DNA from: Eupeodes corollae
Taxonomy: Eukaryota > Arthropoda > Insecta > Diptera > Syrphidae
Length of the DNA stretch: 64,000 nt
Assembly: GCF_945859685.1 (NCBI RefSeq)
Contig: NC_079147.1
Location: forward strand, 263,242,572 to 263,306,571
Direction of reading: 5' to 3'
This document shows, one piece after another, positions 21,691 to 34,249 of this stretch. The first letter of the stretch is position 1, and the number at the start of each line of letters is the position of its first letter. The position numbers were made by a program, and so were the translations under genes. A model generated the notes under the pieces. It searched no databases. It was not told where the DNA came from and was given only the letters and a program-made list of their open reading frames with translations.

Positions 21691-23765
21691 CTAATAAATT
21701 CCATTTACTTGTTTTGAGTTTTTTTAAATATGTTCATGCCCCTACAAAAACACGTACATGTTCTTTACAATATTCCAACAACATCTTACATAGATTCCCT
21801 GAAAGTGAGTTTTTAATAAGAAACAAATTCGGCATAAAACTAAGTCATAACAGAAAAAATCCTTTTCTCTACAAAACTTTCACTTGGAAGCATAAATATC
21901 ACATAGTGTAAGTTATTTGATAAAAGATATAACATAGAAGTAAACACCCTTTATGTGAATCATAAAGGAAGTGTATATGTTTATCGAGGAGCAGTTACTG
22001 GTGCTTTTAGTATATGGTCTAGTCGTCAACGAAAGCACAGTAACTATATATCATCCATTCCATTTAAGCTTCATCATTCTTTAACTTGACCGCAATAAGG
22101 CTATATAAAAAAATGAGCTGTTCCATGCGACATGGTTATGCATTTTACTTTCTTAACTATAAGATAAGAGAAATCCTTTTCCTGACATTCATTAGATTCT
22201 TCTGTGGCACTCCTGTATTAGGGTTATATTGTATGTGAAGAAGGAGCATCCTTGTCACCACACTCGAAAGGTAAAAGACTTAACTATTCCCGCTATAAAT
22301 TTCCCAACACAGCTAAAATCAACAAAACAAAAATAAAATCTAGACGAAGAAAAGAAATCCTTTTCGTTAAAAAAAAAGGAAACGAAATTCCCTTCGCTGT
22401 GTTTTCTCATAATCTTCTGATAAGATGTTTATATGTGGTAATAGAAAGCCATACGTTTATATGTGTGTCGGAAGTGTGTTTGTGCATATATGCACAAGGA
22501 TCAACAATCTAAGTAATTTCATACAACTTTTTATACCTATATTCCTATAGATGTACATTGTGTATAAGTTTACTTATAGTAAAATAGCTTGAAGGGAAAG
22601 ATATTCTATCTTATACTCGTATTAAATTAAGTAGGCCACGAAAGCGGGGTCTTTTGGGTTTGTTATCTACCACGCAATTGATCGAAGAGGTCTGGTTAAC
22701 GATATTATTTCAGGTTAATTGTTAATTATTTTCCCACCATAGTAAAATTGTAATAGACAAAATCAACAGCAACAGCACCAAGCAAGCTAATATCCTTTTT
22801 CGGGTAGGTAAGTGGGGTAAGGTGCTGTATGGAATTTCATCCTCGTTCTTGTTTACTTTTGGATATAAGATGCATAGACTGTGGGAACATAGATTTCGGT
22901 TTTGAAAAAAAGATACAAATACATTTTTCAGATTCCTTAATAAGTCGATTAGTCTTTTATAAGACTGGTCGACAAAATTAAATTTGGTTCTGTTCGATAA
23001 ACAAGACAATACTTGATCCTTAATTCGAATCTCTTCTTTAAATGATTGTTTTAATTTTGTTTTTAAAGTATTCCCTTAAAAAATGATAAAAATATCCAAT
23101 GGGGTTCTTAAAGCTCAGTTAAAACTCAAAATGTCACTTAACAATACAATTTTTGATGCTTTTACAATTTAAAACATATTAGTAGTTTTTTGAAATTTTC
23201 ATTATTTGTGAGAATTGTTTTGTGAATACCTTGAATTCAACACTTTCATAGCTTTAAAAAAACGTTTTGGAGTTAACTTTTAGCGCTGAATTTAAAACCA
23301 AACTTTAACTATTTGCTCAAGTTTTAAAAATAACCCTTGTTTAATTTTGTTTTTTTATTTTGTATTTGTTTTAAGAACAAAGCGTATTTTAAAACCCTTT
23401 CTGTTGAAAACCGTTTTAGCATTAATGGCTAAGCGTTTCTTTCAGGCTTTTATTAAAAACAGGTGAAATCTAACAATCGAATATATATTCTAAATGAATA
23501 TTGAAGAAAAGGATTACAGATATAGAAAACCATCATAGGTTTTATTGACAAAAAGGCTACTTTTTGAACAAGCGTTTTTATTAATGTTAAAAAGAATTAT
23601 CTAAAAACTAAAAAATTGACGTTATCCAATACTTAATTTTAAAATTGGATTTGAATTAAGGCCATGAAAACCCATTAAAAAAGTGCAATACTGTTGCCAC
23701 GATGAAAACCTTGCCAACCAGTGATATTCATGACTTTAAATAATTTTGTATTCAAGAAAAATAAA
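21691..23765. other. AT-rich sequence, nothing supported
   Basis: A 95-codon open frame on the minus strand (23009-22722) ends in a hydrophobic run ACLVLLLLILSITILLWW that resembles a membrane segment. It has no recognisable family, no start-site support and no neighbouring exon, so I do not call it a gene. The remainder is stop-rich. Confidence 0.4.
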
Positions 23766-23910
23766 ATATGGCATGATGGTTAGTGCGTTGGACTGTCATG
23801 CCAGAGGTCTTGGGTTCGATCGCTGCCTATGTCATCTAAGGTTTTTTCACGGGTTCTGTCTCTTGCGAGGGATTGGGTAATTCTTGAAAAGTGCTTTCTT
23901 AAAAAATCAA
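23766..23910 (+). repeat. tRNA-derived SINE, best-preserved copy (S2)
   Basis: The copy starts with a tRNA-like head: A-box-like TGGTTAGTGCG at 23777-23787 and B-box GGTTCGATCGC at 23813-23823, 26 bp apart. These are the internal RNA polymerase III promoter elements. A non-tRNA body follows (TTTTTTCACGGGTTCTGTCT, TTGCGAGG, GAAAAGTGCTTTCTTAAAAA) that is shared in part with the copies at 11033 and 37012. The 3' end is unclear and may extend to about 24000. It is not a functional tRNA gene because the acceptor stem does not close and the anticodon arm is not tRNA-like. Confidence 0.75.
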
Positions 23911-24244
23911 TCGACATAATGGTTTGGGTTGCAGAAGCGAGAGCAGATAGACGGAATTAAAGTGGGACCCACTTATTTCGACTTTTCCACCATCTAAATG
24001 TCATGTTTAATGAAAACCTAGACGAATGTAATACTTGATATATAGTTTTTATATGTCGCAGATAAAAAGGCTGACATTTTTTTTTTGACAGGAGGAAATC
24101 TTCAAAAGACACTTGGCAGTATACGACACCAACTAGTGTGCGACTCTAAACCACTAGAACCACCTCTTCATCAGGACCAATCCTGAAGGATCGACTGCAG
24201 ATTTTTCTTTCTTAACTTTGTACAATCACTTTGGGGGAAGTTTA

Positions 24245-26905
24245 AACTTTTAATACTTTCCCATGTTTTTTTAGATCATAAGCTCATGAGGCTTGGTTCA
24301 TTTTAATCTCCGATAATGTTTTCTCATATTCAAGACGGACTCCATTTCGGAATTAGTATGAATTTACAGTCTCTGGTAACCACTTCTATTTGTAAGTCAC
24401 GATGTAGATCGGTATTTCTTATTTACCAAGGTGCATTAACTTTTCAACGAAGGACTTTGTTTTGGAATTTTTGGATGATTTCGGTATTTGTTTTCTTTGT
24501 ACAGCCCCATAATTGGATTCCATAGGTCCAAACAGGCATTATTTTGTTTTGGATTGATAAATCAGACTTGTTACCAAGTAACCAGTACATTTGTCTGTAT
24601 TTCAAGTTTAGTTCTTTTCTTTTCTTTTTGATGTGCACTTTCCACTTTAGCTTGGCATCCAAAGTCATTCCAAGGTATTTAGCCGTATTGGCGTAAGGTA
24701 CAGCTTGATTATTATTAATGAATATTGGAATATTGCTTATCTTTTTTATTTGTAAAGTTTATATGTGAAGATTTTGTTTCATTGAGTTTGAAACGCCATT
24801 TTACGGTCCAAGCTCTCACTGTGTCGACGGCATTTTGTAGTTGTATTGCTGCCTTAGAGACACATTTGTCGGGTACCAAAATTGCGGTATCATCTGCAAA
24901 AGAAGCCATTATGCTGTGATTACCAACTGGAATATCCCTTGTGTATAGTAAATACAGGGTAGGACTTAGGACACTTCCTCGTGGTACACCGGCTTCTATT
25001 TACTTCAATTCCGAGTATTCTTGATCGTACCTTACTCAATCGGTCTGAGATGTACTCGTACGATTTTAATATTTCAAAGTGCTGCCTGGAAGATCCCTTT
25101 GCAGTTTGTACTCAAGACCCTCATGCCAAACCTTGTCAAAAGATTAAGCAACATCTAAGAAAATAGCTGAACATACTTGTTTTTCTTTTAATGCTTTTTC
25201 TATTACACCCGATATTCTATGAACTTGGTCTACCGTGGAAATTTTATTTCTAAAGCCAAACTGATGATTTGGAAGTAACCTTTTTTCTTCTATGGTTTTG
25301 CTAAGTTTCTTCAGAAACAGTTTTTCAAAAACTTTTGCCATAATGGGTTTAAGCGATGTTGGTCTGTAAGCCGTCACTTCTGTAGGTGGTTTGCCTTGCT
25401 TTGATATGGCAATTACTTCAGCAATTTTTCAATGGTGTGGGACATGCCGGTGCTTAAGGCATGCATTTATTATATATTGGAGTCTTATGAAGGCTTTCAA
25501 TGGCAGTTCTTTCATAACCTGAGCAGTAATTAGATCATAACCTAGTGATTTTTTATTGATAGTTGATGTAAACACATACTTTTTATTTCTTTAAGTCTTA
25601 CAATTGGTATTTCACTTTCATTTATGTTATCAACAAATTGTAAGTTATTTTCAGCCGCGTTTAATGAATATGGCTTAAAAACATTCGCAAGATGTTTGGC
25701 ATTTTTTTTGAGCTCTTCGTTTCTCTATTATCAGCTCTCTTATCTCTAAAGAATATTTTATTTCATTTTGTCTTCTATTAGAAAATGTTGGAGTACTTTC
25801 TTCAGCGGCCTTTTGCACATCAGCAATAAATTGTTTCACTTTATGGTCAATTTGCTCAATTGTATCCATTGGAGATCTTAAATTTATAAAACTTAAAAGC
25901 ATTTCTCTAAAATCACTCCATTTTGTTTTCTTATTTACAAACTTTGGATTACTTTTTTCTAGTACGTCCGATTCACTTAGTGATAGAATCACTGGAGTAT
26001 GATCTGATGACAGGTCATAATTACCTTCGACACTTATGTGATTTCGTTTGATTCCTTGGAGGACCTGCGGACCTGGAAGAATAGAATTCGCAATTGTATT
26101 TATGGCCTGCTTGGAAAAGTCTTTTGCCTTTTGTTGATATAAGTCTTGAACCCCAATGGGTGTGTTTCGCATTGAAGGTCTCCACCAACAAGAAAGTTAT
26201 GCCCAAGAAGATTAAATAGATCTGTATAGTGGTCTTCTCTTTCTTTTTCATACCGATACTAATAGTTGCTACTTGCATATTTTCACTAGGTAAACTTGGC
26301 TCCTTCATAATGTTTAAAGCTTTCTTTATAAGAATCGCCGATCCACCCTCTTGCCTTGTCAGCTGGATGTGGAGTGTGGTAACATGAATAGTTTTCTATT
26401 ACATTATCTAGACTTTGCCCATTGGAGGAAAGGAGTTTCGGACACCATGCAAATATCGATAATGTTCTAGATTTAAAAAGATTTTTAATTCGGATGAATG
26501 TTGTATAGGGACCGTTTGCATTCCATCTAGCGATTTTAAGTGTTCTGTACATCATTGTTTTTAAGAGCGAATTTTTCGCTAAGCTGTTGATATTCAAATG
26601 CTGTTTATCAATTCTTTGCCGAAAAAGTTTTAGTATTTCTTTTATGGAAGTCCTCTTCATTCTTCCGCATATGTTTAACAATCTGAGAACAGGCTTTATT
26701 TTCAGCGCTTTTACTTTGAACAGCCTTTTAAGGTTGTTTCTTCTTAGTATTGTTTTCAGCAGTTAAATCGGTATTTACTGTATTTCTGGGTTTTGTTTCT
26801 AGCAGATGTATTTTTGCTTCTGAATTCTTGGAATTTTTGACAAATGGGCAGCCTCTATAGCATGCCGGGTGATTACCCTGGCAGTTCACACATTTTGGTT
26901 TATGG
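24245..26905 (-). mobile_element. second copy of the jockey-like element, decayed
   Basis: The same family and orientation as the element at 1-2505, but with 3' sequence also present. On the minus strand it holds gag knuckle CVNCQGNHPACYRGCP (26828-26900), an ORF2 start at 26555 (ATGATG in the same context), endonuclease pieces (ISVEGNYDLSSDHTPVILSL near 26020), RT fingers (AYRPTSLKPIMAKVFEKL) and FGFRNKISTVDQVHRI. The active box FADD is intact near 24895, followed by the thumb and post-RT region ending around 24250. Numerous frameshifts and stops and at least one deletion in the endonuclease make it non-functional. No clean poly(A) or target-site duplication could be fixed. Confidence 0.85.
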
Positions 26906-27229
26906 ACTTAAGGAAAATGAAAAACTCTAATTTTTTAAAAGATGGTCTTATTTTACTGGTTTGTTTCTCAGCACTATTTTTGTCGAGATATTGAGACGTT
27001 TGACCTATTCTGTGCAGGAAATTTTTTTTATTTTTTAGAATAAAATAATTTTGTTTATTAACAACAAAAAAATATAACAATTTACATTTACAAAATCTTT
27101 ATGGCGTGGCTTTGTCATCTGCCAATTGGTATACTGTTTATGAAATTAACAAACAGTTTTTAAATTTAAATAAGACATATTTTTAAAGAAAAATAAAATG
27201 CATCACTAATGATTTACTTGAAATATTAG

Positions 27230-27538
27230 AAGCTGGCATTTAATATTCTATCTCTATAACTTAGATCTGTTTTACAAAAAAGTAATAGCTTTTCTGACAA
27301 TTCGTTCAATATATTCGAGCTTGTTCCGTTGAAAAGCGTATCTTTACCGAAGATATGTCGCCTTTGTTTACGAAGAGTCGGACATCTACCCATAAAATGA
27401 AATATGTCTTCTCTTCTTTCTGTGTTACATATATTGCAGAATATTGGAAGGTCATCTCGGTGTGGCCTATAATTAAGGGGGAAGAAGTTTTACCCTCGAC
27501 CTTAGCATCATTGAGATGGATTCTACAAACAGAAGTCC
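27230..27538 (-). pseudogene. C-terminal Cys/His region of a non-LTR ORF2
   Basis: The minus strand reads HRDDLPIFCNICNTERREDI followed by FHFMGRCPTLRKQRRHIFG and SNILNELSEKLLLF. The C-x2-C...H...C pattern is the cysteine-histidine motif that closes the ORF2 protein of several insect LINE families. The upstream RT would lie in the 200-base gap or beyond, but what follows the gap is a plus-strand RTE, so the join cannot be checked. Confidence 0.6.
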
Positions 27539-27738
27539 NNNNNNNNNNNNNNNNNNNNNNNNNNNNNNNNNNNNNNNNNNNNNNNNNNNNNNNNNNNNNN
27601 NNNNNNNNNNNNNNNNNNNNNNNNNNNNNNNNNNNNNNNNNNNNNNNNNNNNNNNNNNNNNNNNNNNNNNNNNNNNNNNNNNNNNNNNNNNNNNNNNNNN
27701 NNNNNNNNNNNNNNNNNNNNNNNNNNNNNNNNNNNNNN
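27539..27738. other. assembly gap (200 N)
   Basis: Exactly 200 ambiguous bases, a common default gap size, so the true length is unknown. Confidence 0.99.
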
Positions 27739-27777
27739 AACTTTTCTAAAAAACTTAAATAAATTTTGTATCATCAT

Positions 27778-29010
27778 TAGACATCTCAACATCCACAAAG
27801 GAACTTGAAGTTCTATAGATCAATACCGTGAACCAGATTGACCATATTACAAGGGACGCTAAGACTCGCTTCCAGCATCATGGATGTCCGAACTTTTCTG
27901 GAAGCTAACATCGACTAGGAACACAACCTTGTTGAGAGATGTTGAAAAGTTCAAAAGTAAAAGTGAAGTTCGAATGTTTTATGAGCGAAAATCACAAGTA
28001 CATAGACATCAAACCGATTGCTGCAAAGACGAAAGTGGAAACATCACAAGAGACTTGCAGTCAATGCTAAAGGTATTCTGCAGACTGTATAATGGCGACG
28101 ACGAACCAAATTCCGCTGTCTTTCCTATTTCCATATCTAAGCTAAAGTCTAACAAATCCGCTTTAGCAGATGCTCTTCAAAGCAACTGGAGATTATTTGG
28201 TTAAGAGCATTTACCAGCTTATCTGTCAGATATGGTCAGAAGAAAGCTTGCCCGTTAAATGGAACATCAGCATTGCTTGCCCGACAATGAAAAAAGGAGA
28301 CCCTCTTAACTGCACCAACTATAGAGGAATCAGTCTACTTAACATCGCTTACAAAATCTTCTCTGCTCATAATATGTGAACGTCTAAAGCCCATCTTTAA
28401 CAACCTGATAGTTCCTAATCAGTGTGGTTAAAGATCAGTTAAGTCTACAGTCGCTCAATCGTCCTTAAAGGAATATTGCACAACTCCCACGTCAACAACC
28501 GATGCACTTTCTTTCAAAAGTCTGTCAAATTATTGGCATATGCTGGCGATATTGATTGAAGTCAGAAGAACTCATCAACATGTTAAAAGGGCTTTTGTGA
28601 GTATTGATGCATAAATGAAAAAAGAAGTACGAATACATGCTTTCATGAAAAAAGGGCCTGCAACACCTACAAACATCGTGGACAGAAATAGACTATGGAC
28701 AAAGCATTTTGCATCGTTTCGAGGGAAAAGTTTTTCGCGTGAGTGGAATAGATTGTAACGACGATCTTTAAGGCCGTAGAACGGTGTGGACTTAACCAGA
28801 AGAATAAGAGTCCAAAGCTTGAAATGGGTGATTTACATCGAGTGAATGAAAACTAATGCTCCAGCCCGGAAAGTCTTCGAATCCAAGCCTACAGGACAAC
28901 CTCACCCAACTGGAGACATTAAGTCAGAGACCGAACTATATGGAGGAGTTTGTTGGGTGAAGCCCTAGTTCACACAGGAATGTAGCGCCACATTAACTCA
29001 GTAAGTATAT
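27778..29010 (+). pseudogene. RTE-type relic (copy E) with degenerate tail
   Basis: The plus strand reads the end of the endonuclease (HLNIHKGT, near 27785), linker VEKFKSKSEVRMFYERKSQV, KDESGNITRDLQSMLK, fingers ATGDYLVKSIYQLICQIW and KKGDPLNCTNYRGISLLNIA, ICERLKPIFNNLIVPNQCG. After a deletion it reads palm remnants (LLAYAGDID near 28545, YADD altered to YAGD) and eroded C-terminus. It ends with CACACAGGAATGTAGCGCCA and a broken AAGT tail at about 29000. It has many stops and frameshifts. Confidence 0.82.
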
Positions 29011-32000
29011 CAATTTTTTACACACTAAATTCCAAAATTTTGTTATTAACCTTCTTGTTCTTGGCAGTGTCACTTGGAACTATTCTACAAATGTTTTGCC
29101 AACAATCTGGAACGATTCTAACACTTAAGGCCAATATCATCTAGTCAATCCTGAAACCATCAACAAGGTCTTTGAAGATAGAGAATGCGCCCCTACGGAT
29201 CGATGAAGTGTTTCATAGTTTTATGAATGTTTTTTCTTACTAATCTAGCCCCAATTATTTCAAGTTCAAGGTTCGTCGTCTTCAATTAGTATTGAAAATT
29301 TCAAATAACAATACAAAATGTTCATAGAATATTATGTTATCTGTATTTTTGGAAATAAATATAAAATTGAATTTTGAACAAAAACCTTGACACATTCTGT
29401 CAATGGATAAAATGAGTATTCTTTTGTTTGTCAGCTGGTTTATTATGTTACTCTTATGGAAGCTTTATAAAATATCTAAAGAAACTAAATAAAGCGAAAA
29501 CATAAAAGAACGTTTTTCAAAACACCCATTTCCCTTAACTTTGATTTATGTATGTAGATAATTTTCTATACACAACACATTTCGAATCTTCTTCTTCTTT
29601 TTGATCATATCTCGTTTAAACTTGCAAATATTGCACTTTTTCCATGCTATCTGTTTCAAATTTCTAAATATTGACATTATTCATATCAAATTTCACTTAT
29701 GTTTCGCACAAATATGTATTATATACACCAGTGGAAAAAATTCATATACACATATTTTACCCCAAGCCACCTTAGTATTTTCTTGTTTGTACTCAAAAAG
29801 AAAAACAGCCCCTACCCTGATATAAAGTAAAAAGCAAACCATAGGTATAGGGCAGGGAGATAAGGGTAGTCCTACCCTACGCACGTTCGGATCCCACAAA
29901 ACAATCTATACAAACCAACCATATGTAAATTTTGCTCCTGGCAATTGTTCCTTAAAGCGTATGTATCTGGTATTAGGATGTGCGAGGATGTATGGATTTG
30001 TGAATGAAGAAATGCAAAGTCGGGGTGTATATCTTTTCAAAAATAAAAAAAGATTCCAAGTCACAAGCGTTCAAACGTTATTTTGTTGCTAAAGTCCTTA
30101 AGTCGCGCATAGAAAGACACGTTTTCTCTGCAATTTTTCCACAATTTCCAAATTTTGTTTTTTCTATTTTCCTTTTTTTTGTTGTTGTTTTTGAAAGAAG
30201 AAACAAACCGACAGAAATAAAAACAAAAAAATTATCCTTCTGTACACAGAAATCCCTTCGAACAATGTATCCTTGTAGCAAAATAGCAAAGCAAACTTTT
30301 CTACTTGCTATATCCCAGCAAGGATTCTGATGTTCATCCTTATAACAACCAAACCAGGAACAGTAACAGTAAAAGCAATAGCAACAAAATAACATAGCAA
30401 CTATCCATCTAGCAATAAATCTTCTTAAATATTTTTTGTTTTTATCATTTATTTCCAACACGCTTCCTTGGGTCTTTCTCTCGTTTCTCGTTGTGTTTTG
30501 TGTCCTTTTTTTTAGTGTCTCTTTTTGTATATATATCGTTTGAATGAATCCTGGGAGGATTATGCAAATATTTGCGATGAACATTGAACAAGCGTTACGT
30601 TACTTGTGTATTGATTTTGCCCCCTGGTCTCCCGCATCACTCATATATGAAGGTAGGAGGTGGGTGGGTGGGTATAAGTACTTTGGCGCTCAGCACACCA
30701 TTACTCTCGTCAGAGATCTATTTTACTATCGTCCTTTAACGAGGTACGTTTTCACAAACCGGCAATCGGGACATGCTATAGTGATTCTGATTCTGATTCG
30801 GATTCGAATTCAGATTTGGATTCAGATTCTGATGATTTGCATGCATTCGCTGCCGATTGATTTTCACGCCAATTACGATGTGATCAATCGCTACCGTGAG
30901 TTGAATTACATTTCATTTAAAAAGAGGACCTCAAAAAGCTTTTCCATGGACATCAAGCTTTTAAACAAACAATATGATGGTCATATAGAGAAAGATTAAA
31001 ATACACCCATAGTCGTATTGTACTTACATCCTTATTTGCCTAGGAGCGAGCACATATACGTATACGCAAAAACAATAATTCCATAGAGCCTTTTGTGCAG
31101 GCTCCCATTTCATTTGCATCGTGGGGCCTTTCTAGGATATTATTTATGTTGTACCTACATACATATACATAAAAGGTATAAAGGACTCTCCTCTCCCTCG
31201 AAACACACACATTTTGTATTCCTTTCCTTTTAGGAGTTCAATTTCCATTTCAATTTTAAGTGAAAATTTTGTGCGGAAATGTTTTACAAATAAAAACAGC
31301 AACAAAAATTAAATAAAAATCGTAAAAAGGAATCGAGAGAAAATGCCTTCAAGGATATTATGGTATTCTTTTGTTACCGAAATTTAATCGTTTGCAGTTT
31401 GTTTGATTTGTGGTAACAGTTTTGCAAAACTTACTGCAACGTATAGTTGATAATGCGTACATGTATTTGGTGTGTTGTTGTGTGTGTAGGTATAGTGTGT
31501 GATATAGTATCTTTTGTTAAGAGAATTTATATAAAAGGATGTAACTGTAGTGTGTTTTTTTGTGTATAGTGTAAGGATTTTAACCCAAAAGGAATTTGCC
31601 ATGGAAACAGTCAACAAGGCTTCCTTTTCATTCACTAGTTTCTAGAATCCGAAATACCAAAGGTATCATCAGGAATAAAGCGAAAGAAAGAGATAGGAAA
31701 CGGATTTCAGAGAAATATCCTTTTGTTTGTTGTTGTTTGGTGATGTTTGTTGTTAAGATAAATATAAACATTCATCTTCTTTTTGATTTACATTTCAATT
31801 TTGCAGCTGAGTGATTTTTCGAGGAAACAATATGTAAGTATATTTTTTCATTCATCAGTTGTTGTAAAGGTAAGTCCATAACATGCACTGGAGATTTTCA
31901 ATCTGCTTATACAAAAGAATTAAACAAATATCAAGCTTTGCGTACTTGACAGATTTTTTGGAAGGAAAAGACACGGATTAAAGAATTGGTGAGTTATTCT

Positions 32001-32785
32001 CAAAATGATGTTGAACCGTCCAAAATCAAGAACTATGGTTAAGTACATTCAAAGTACTTTTCTTGAAGCGACAGTTTTTTGAGAACCTAAAAAACATATT
32101 TTAAAAATGGTCGTCTTTTGGCAAGAAGTAAGAATTTTTATAAAAAAATCTATGCCCGTTGAAGCTGATCCATATTTAGCATCGAAGAGAATAATAAATA
32201 TAAAATAAAGTCACTTAAGAGTGTTTTTATGTAAATTGATCAAAATATTAATTAAAATCTGCTATCAAATGTTTGCATTTTCATAGTTTTGTTTGTACAA
32301 ATATTAAAACAAAAAATAATTGTTTCTTTGTGAAACTAAATTATAAAAAAACGTACTTGCTTAATTTTGTTTTTATCAACGCATCATATTGAGAAAGCTC
32401 CTACACTCTTAAAAGTATGGAAGAACCCTAGATAGTCAACTTATTGTGGTTTTTTAGAACTTGAATTTAAGCTAAGATAAACTTTGTGAATTTTCTGTCT
32501 AAACTTTGAACTAGACAAAGATTTGAATGGTTAAGCATATTAGGTGTATTTTTGAAGAATAATCATGACTTCGAATAAGGTTGTTCCTACTTTTTTTTAA
32601 TACTGGTAGAGATTCTGTTCGGAGCTTGTAACGTGGTGTTCCACTTGAATTTCGAAAATTAAAATGTGATTATTCTTAACTTTTAATAAGGGCCTTAATT
32701 TTTTTAGAATACTTTTTGGATAGCTCTTTTAACTTATTTTGAGTTTAATTCAAGATATCAGTTGAATAATTTAAAAAAAAAATTA
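29011..32785. other. probable host non-coding DNA with scattered signals
   Basis: No protein family is recognised. The region is less repeat-like than the rest. It holds a TATA-like box at 30673, a GATTCN repeat at 30783-30834 and a possible 63-nt exon at 31807-31869 (see findings). Long open frames at 30078-30584 (minus) and 30544-30999 (plus) look like chance frames through low-complexity DNA. Confidence 0.45.
30783..30834. repeat. GATTCN hexanucleotide repeat
   Basis: An imperfect six-base repeat (GATTCT, GATTCG, GATTCA). In one plus frame it encodes a Ser-Asp run (SDSDSDSDSNSDLDSDSDD); in the longer open frame it reads as Ile/Arg-rich sequence. Confidence 0.75.
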
Positions 32786-32789
32786 CTAC

Positions 32790-34092
32790 CAACAATATTT
32801 TGCATATGACGAATTAGTTTTATTTAAAAATGTATTTTTGTTAACAAATTTTTTAGTCGAAAACCAATTTTTAACAATTTTATTAGCTTTTCTTAAAAGT
32901 TTTTATTTCTTATATAAATACAAACAAATTAGATGAATAAAATTAATTTGAAGTCAACATCTCCTTTTGTTTACCAGATATCGAGAAAGATATCGAGAAC
33001 GAATCATCGATATTTACCCAATTTTTGTACTATTTTTTGTAGATTTTATTTGTTTGTGAAAAACGGACTTTCGGATTTTTAAAAAAATTTACTGAATGTC
33101 GACAACAATATTTTCGGTGAGATATGTATAATAAGTTTCAAATCAATAATTTAAATTTTTGGAAAAGATATTTGAGCTGAAAGTAAATTTTTACCAAGTT
33201 TTAGCATTGTTTTTTTTTAGTTTTTAATTTTTGTTAAAATGCTAACAATTGGATTAGATTAGATTTCACTGAATGTTGAAAACAATATTTTTATAAAACA
33301 AAACTAGTTTGATACCATAATCTCAAATTTTTGAAAAGATATTTGAGTAGAAAGTCAATTTTTATCAACTTTGAGTAATGTTTTTTATACGTTTTTATGT
33401 TCTGTTAAAAATGTTTCTCAAAGTTTTACTAATTATTAAAAACAATAGTTTTTAAGAGATAAAATCAGTTTTCAGCCAATATGACAAATTTGTGTTAAGA
33501 TATTTAAGTCAAAATTCAATTTTTTACCAACTTTTATTTATTTTTTATATCATTTTTATTTTTCGTAAAAAATCTGTATATTCGATTATATTCAAAATTT
33601 TACAATACCTAAGTCAAAAACCTTATTTCTCATTCCATTTAATTATTTTGGAGATAAAATCGTTAAGTCTTCGTAAAAAACTTGACTTGACAAATATTTT
33701 TTTCGGATCTTCGTATTTATAAAAAAAAACCGTTGGTTAGTATAACATACAATTATGTTTTAGTTTAGCGTTTTTGGTTCGTGAAATATTTAGGGTTAAC
33801 CGAAATTTTCACCTTTTTTTTACACTGCTATGGTAAAAAAAACTCCACCCACGCAATTTTCTTGAGAGCCGTTTCTGCATCTTTTTGCATTATTATCGGT
33901 ATAACAAAATTGATTTGAAGTCGATATCTCTACTGGTTCTAGAGATATGGACGACGAAAAAAACGTGGCACAAACATATATCTCTTTAAAAATCTTTTAT
34001 TTCGACTGTAAATACCTTAAAACGTCGAGAAATGTCAAAATTTTCAATTCGACATATCGGACCCGTTACAATAACTTCCTATGGGAAGTTAA
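32790..34092 (+). repeat. array/hairpin repeat element, complete type (R3)
   Basis: The element has two parts. The first is an array of diverged units (anchors at about 32840, 32980, 33163, 33334 and 33495; the best-kept spacing is 171 bp). The second is a conserved 3' block from about 33775 with ACTGCTATGGTAAAAAAAAC, GCAATTTTCTTGAGAGCC, TCTGCATCTTT, CGTCGAGAAATGTCAAAATT and CGTTACAATAAC. It closes with a terminal hairpin at 34073-34090 (AACTTCC, loop, GGGAAGTT). Members at 44550 and 55806 share the same order. There is no coding capacity. Confidence 0.75.
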
Positions 34093-34249
34093 TAAAATAA
34101 ATAAAATTGAATAAAATTAAACTCTAAATTCTCAATATCTTCTTGACGTTATTGAAGCTTGTCAGAAACTTTTAAAATATAATTTCTTATGTGGTTTTAC
34201 AAGAACATATTTATGCATTTTGAACAATTTTTAAGATCATACTTGTCCC

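Noticed and set aside
22722..23009. 95-codon minus-strand frame with a membrane-like segment
   Set aside because: The hydrophobic run is at the C-terminus of an otherwise random-looking frame in AT-rich DNA. No family recognised.
23766..23840. functional tRNA gene
   Set aside because: A- and B-box matches are present but the acceptor stem does not pair and the same head is repeated with a non-tRNA body, so it is a SINE.
24079..24089. poly(A) tail of the second jockey-like element (T run on the plus strand)
   Set aside because: Coding similarity ends about 160 bp away and no matching target-site duplication could be found at the 5' side.
29728..29752. Tc1-like terminal inverted repeat (CAGTGGAAAAAATTC; a similar string near 40255)
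   Set aside because: No inverted partner or TA duplication found at a sensible distance.
30078..30584. 168-codon open frame on the minus strand
   Set aside because: Lys- and Phe-rich translation of low-complexity A/T and GAA-type DNA with no domain or start support. It overlaps equally open plus-strand frames.
30544..30999. 151-codon open frame on the plus strand
   Set aside because: Its central third is the GATTCN repeat read as Ile/Arg/Gln; no recognisable family. Treated as a chance frame.
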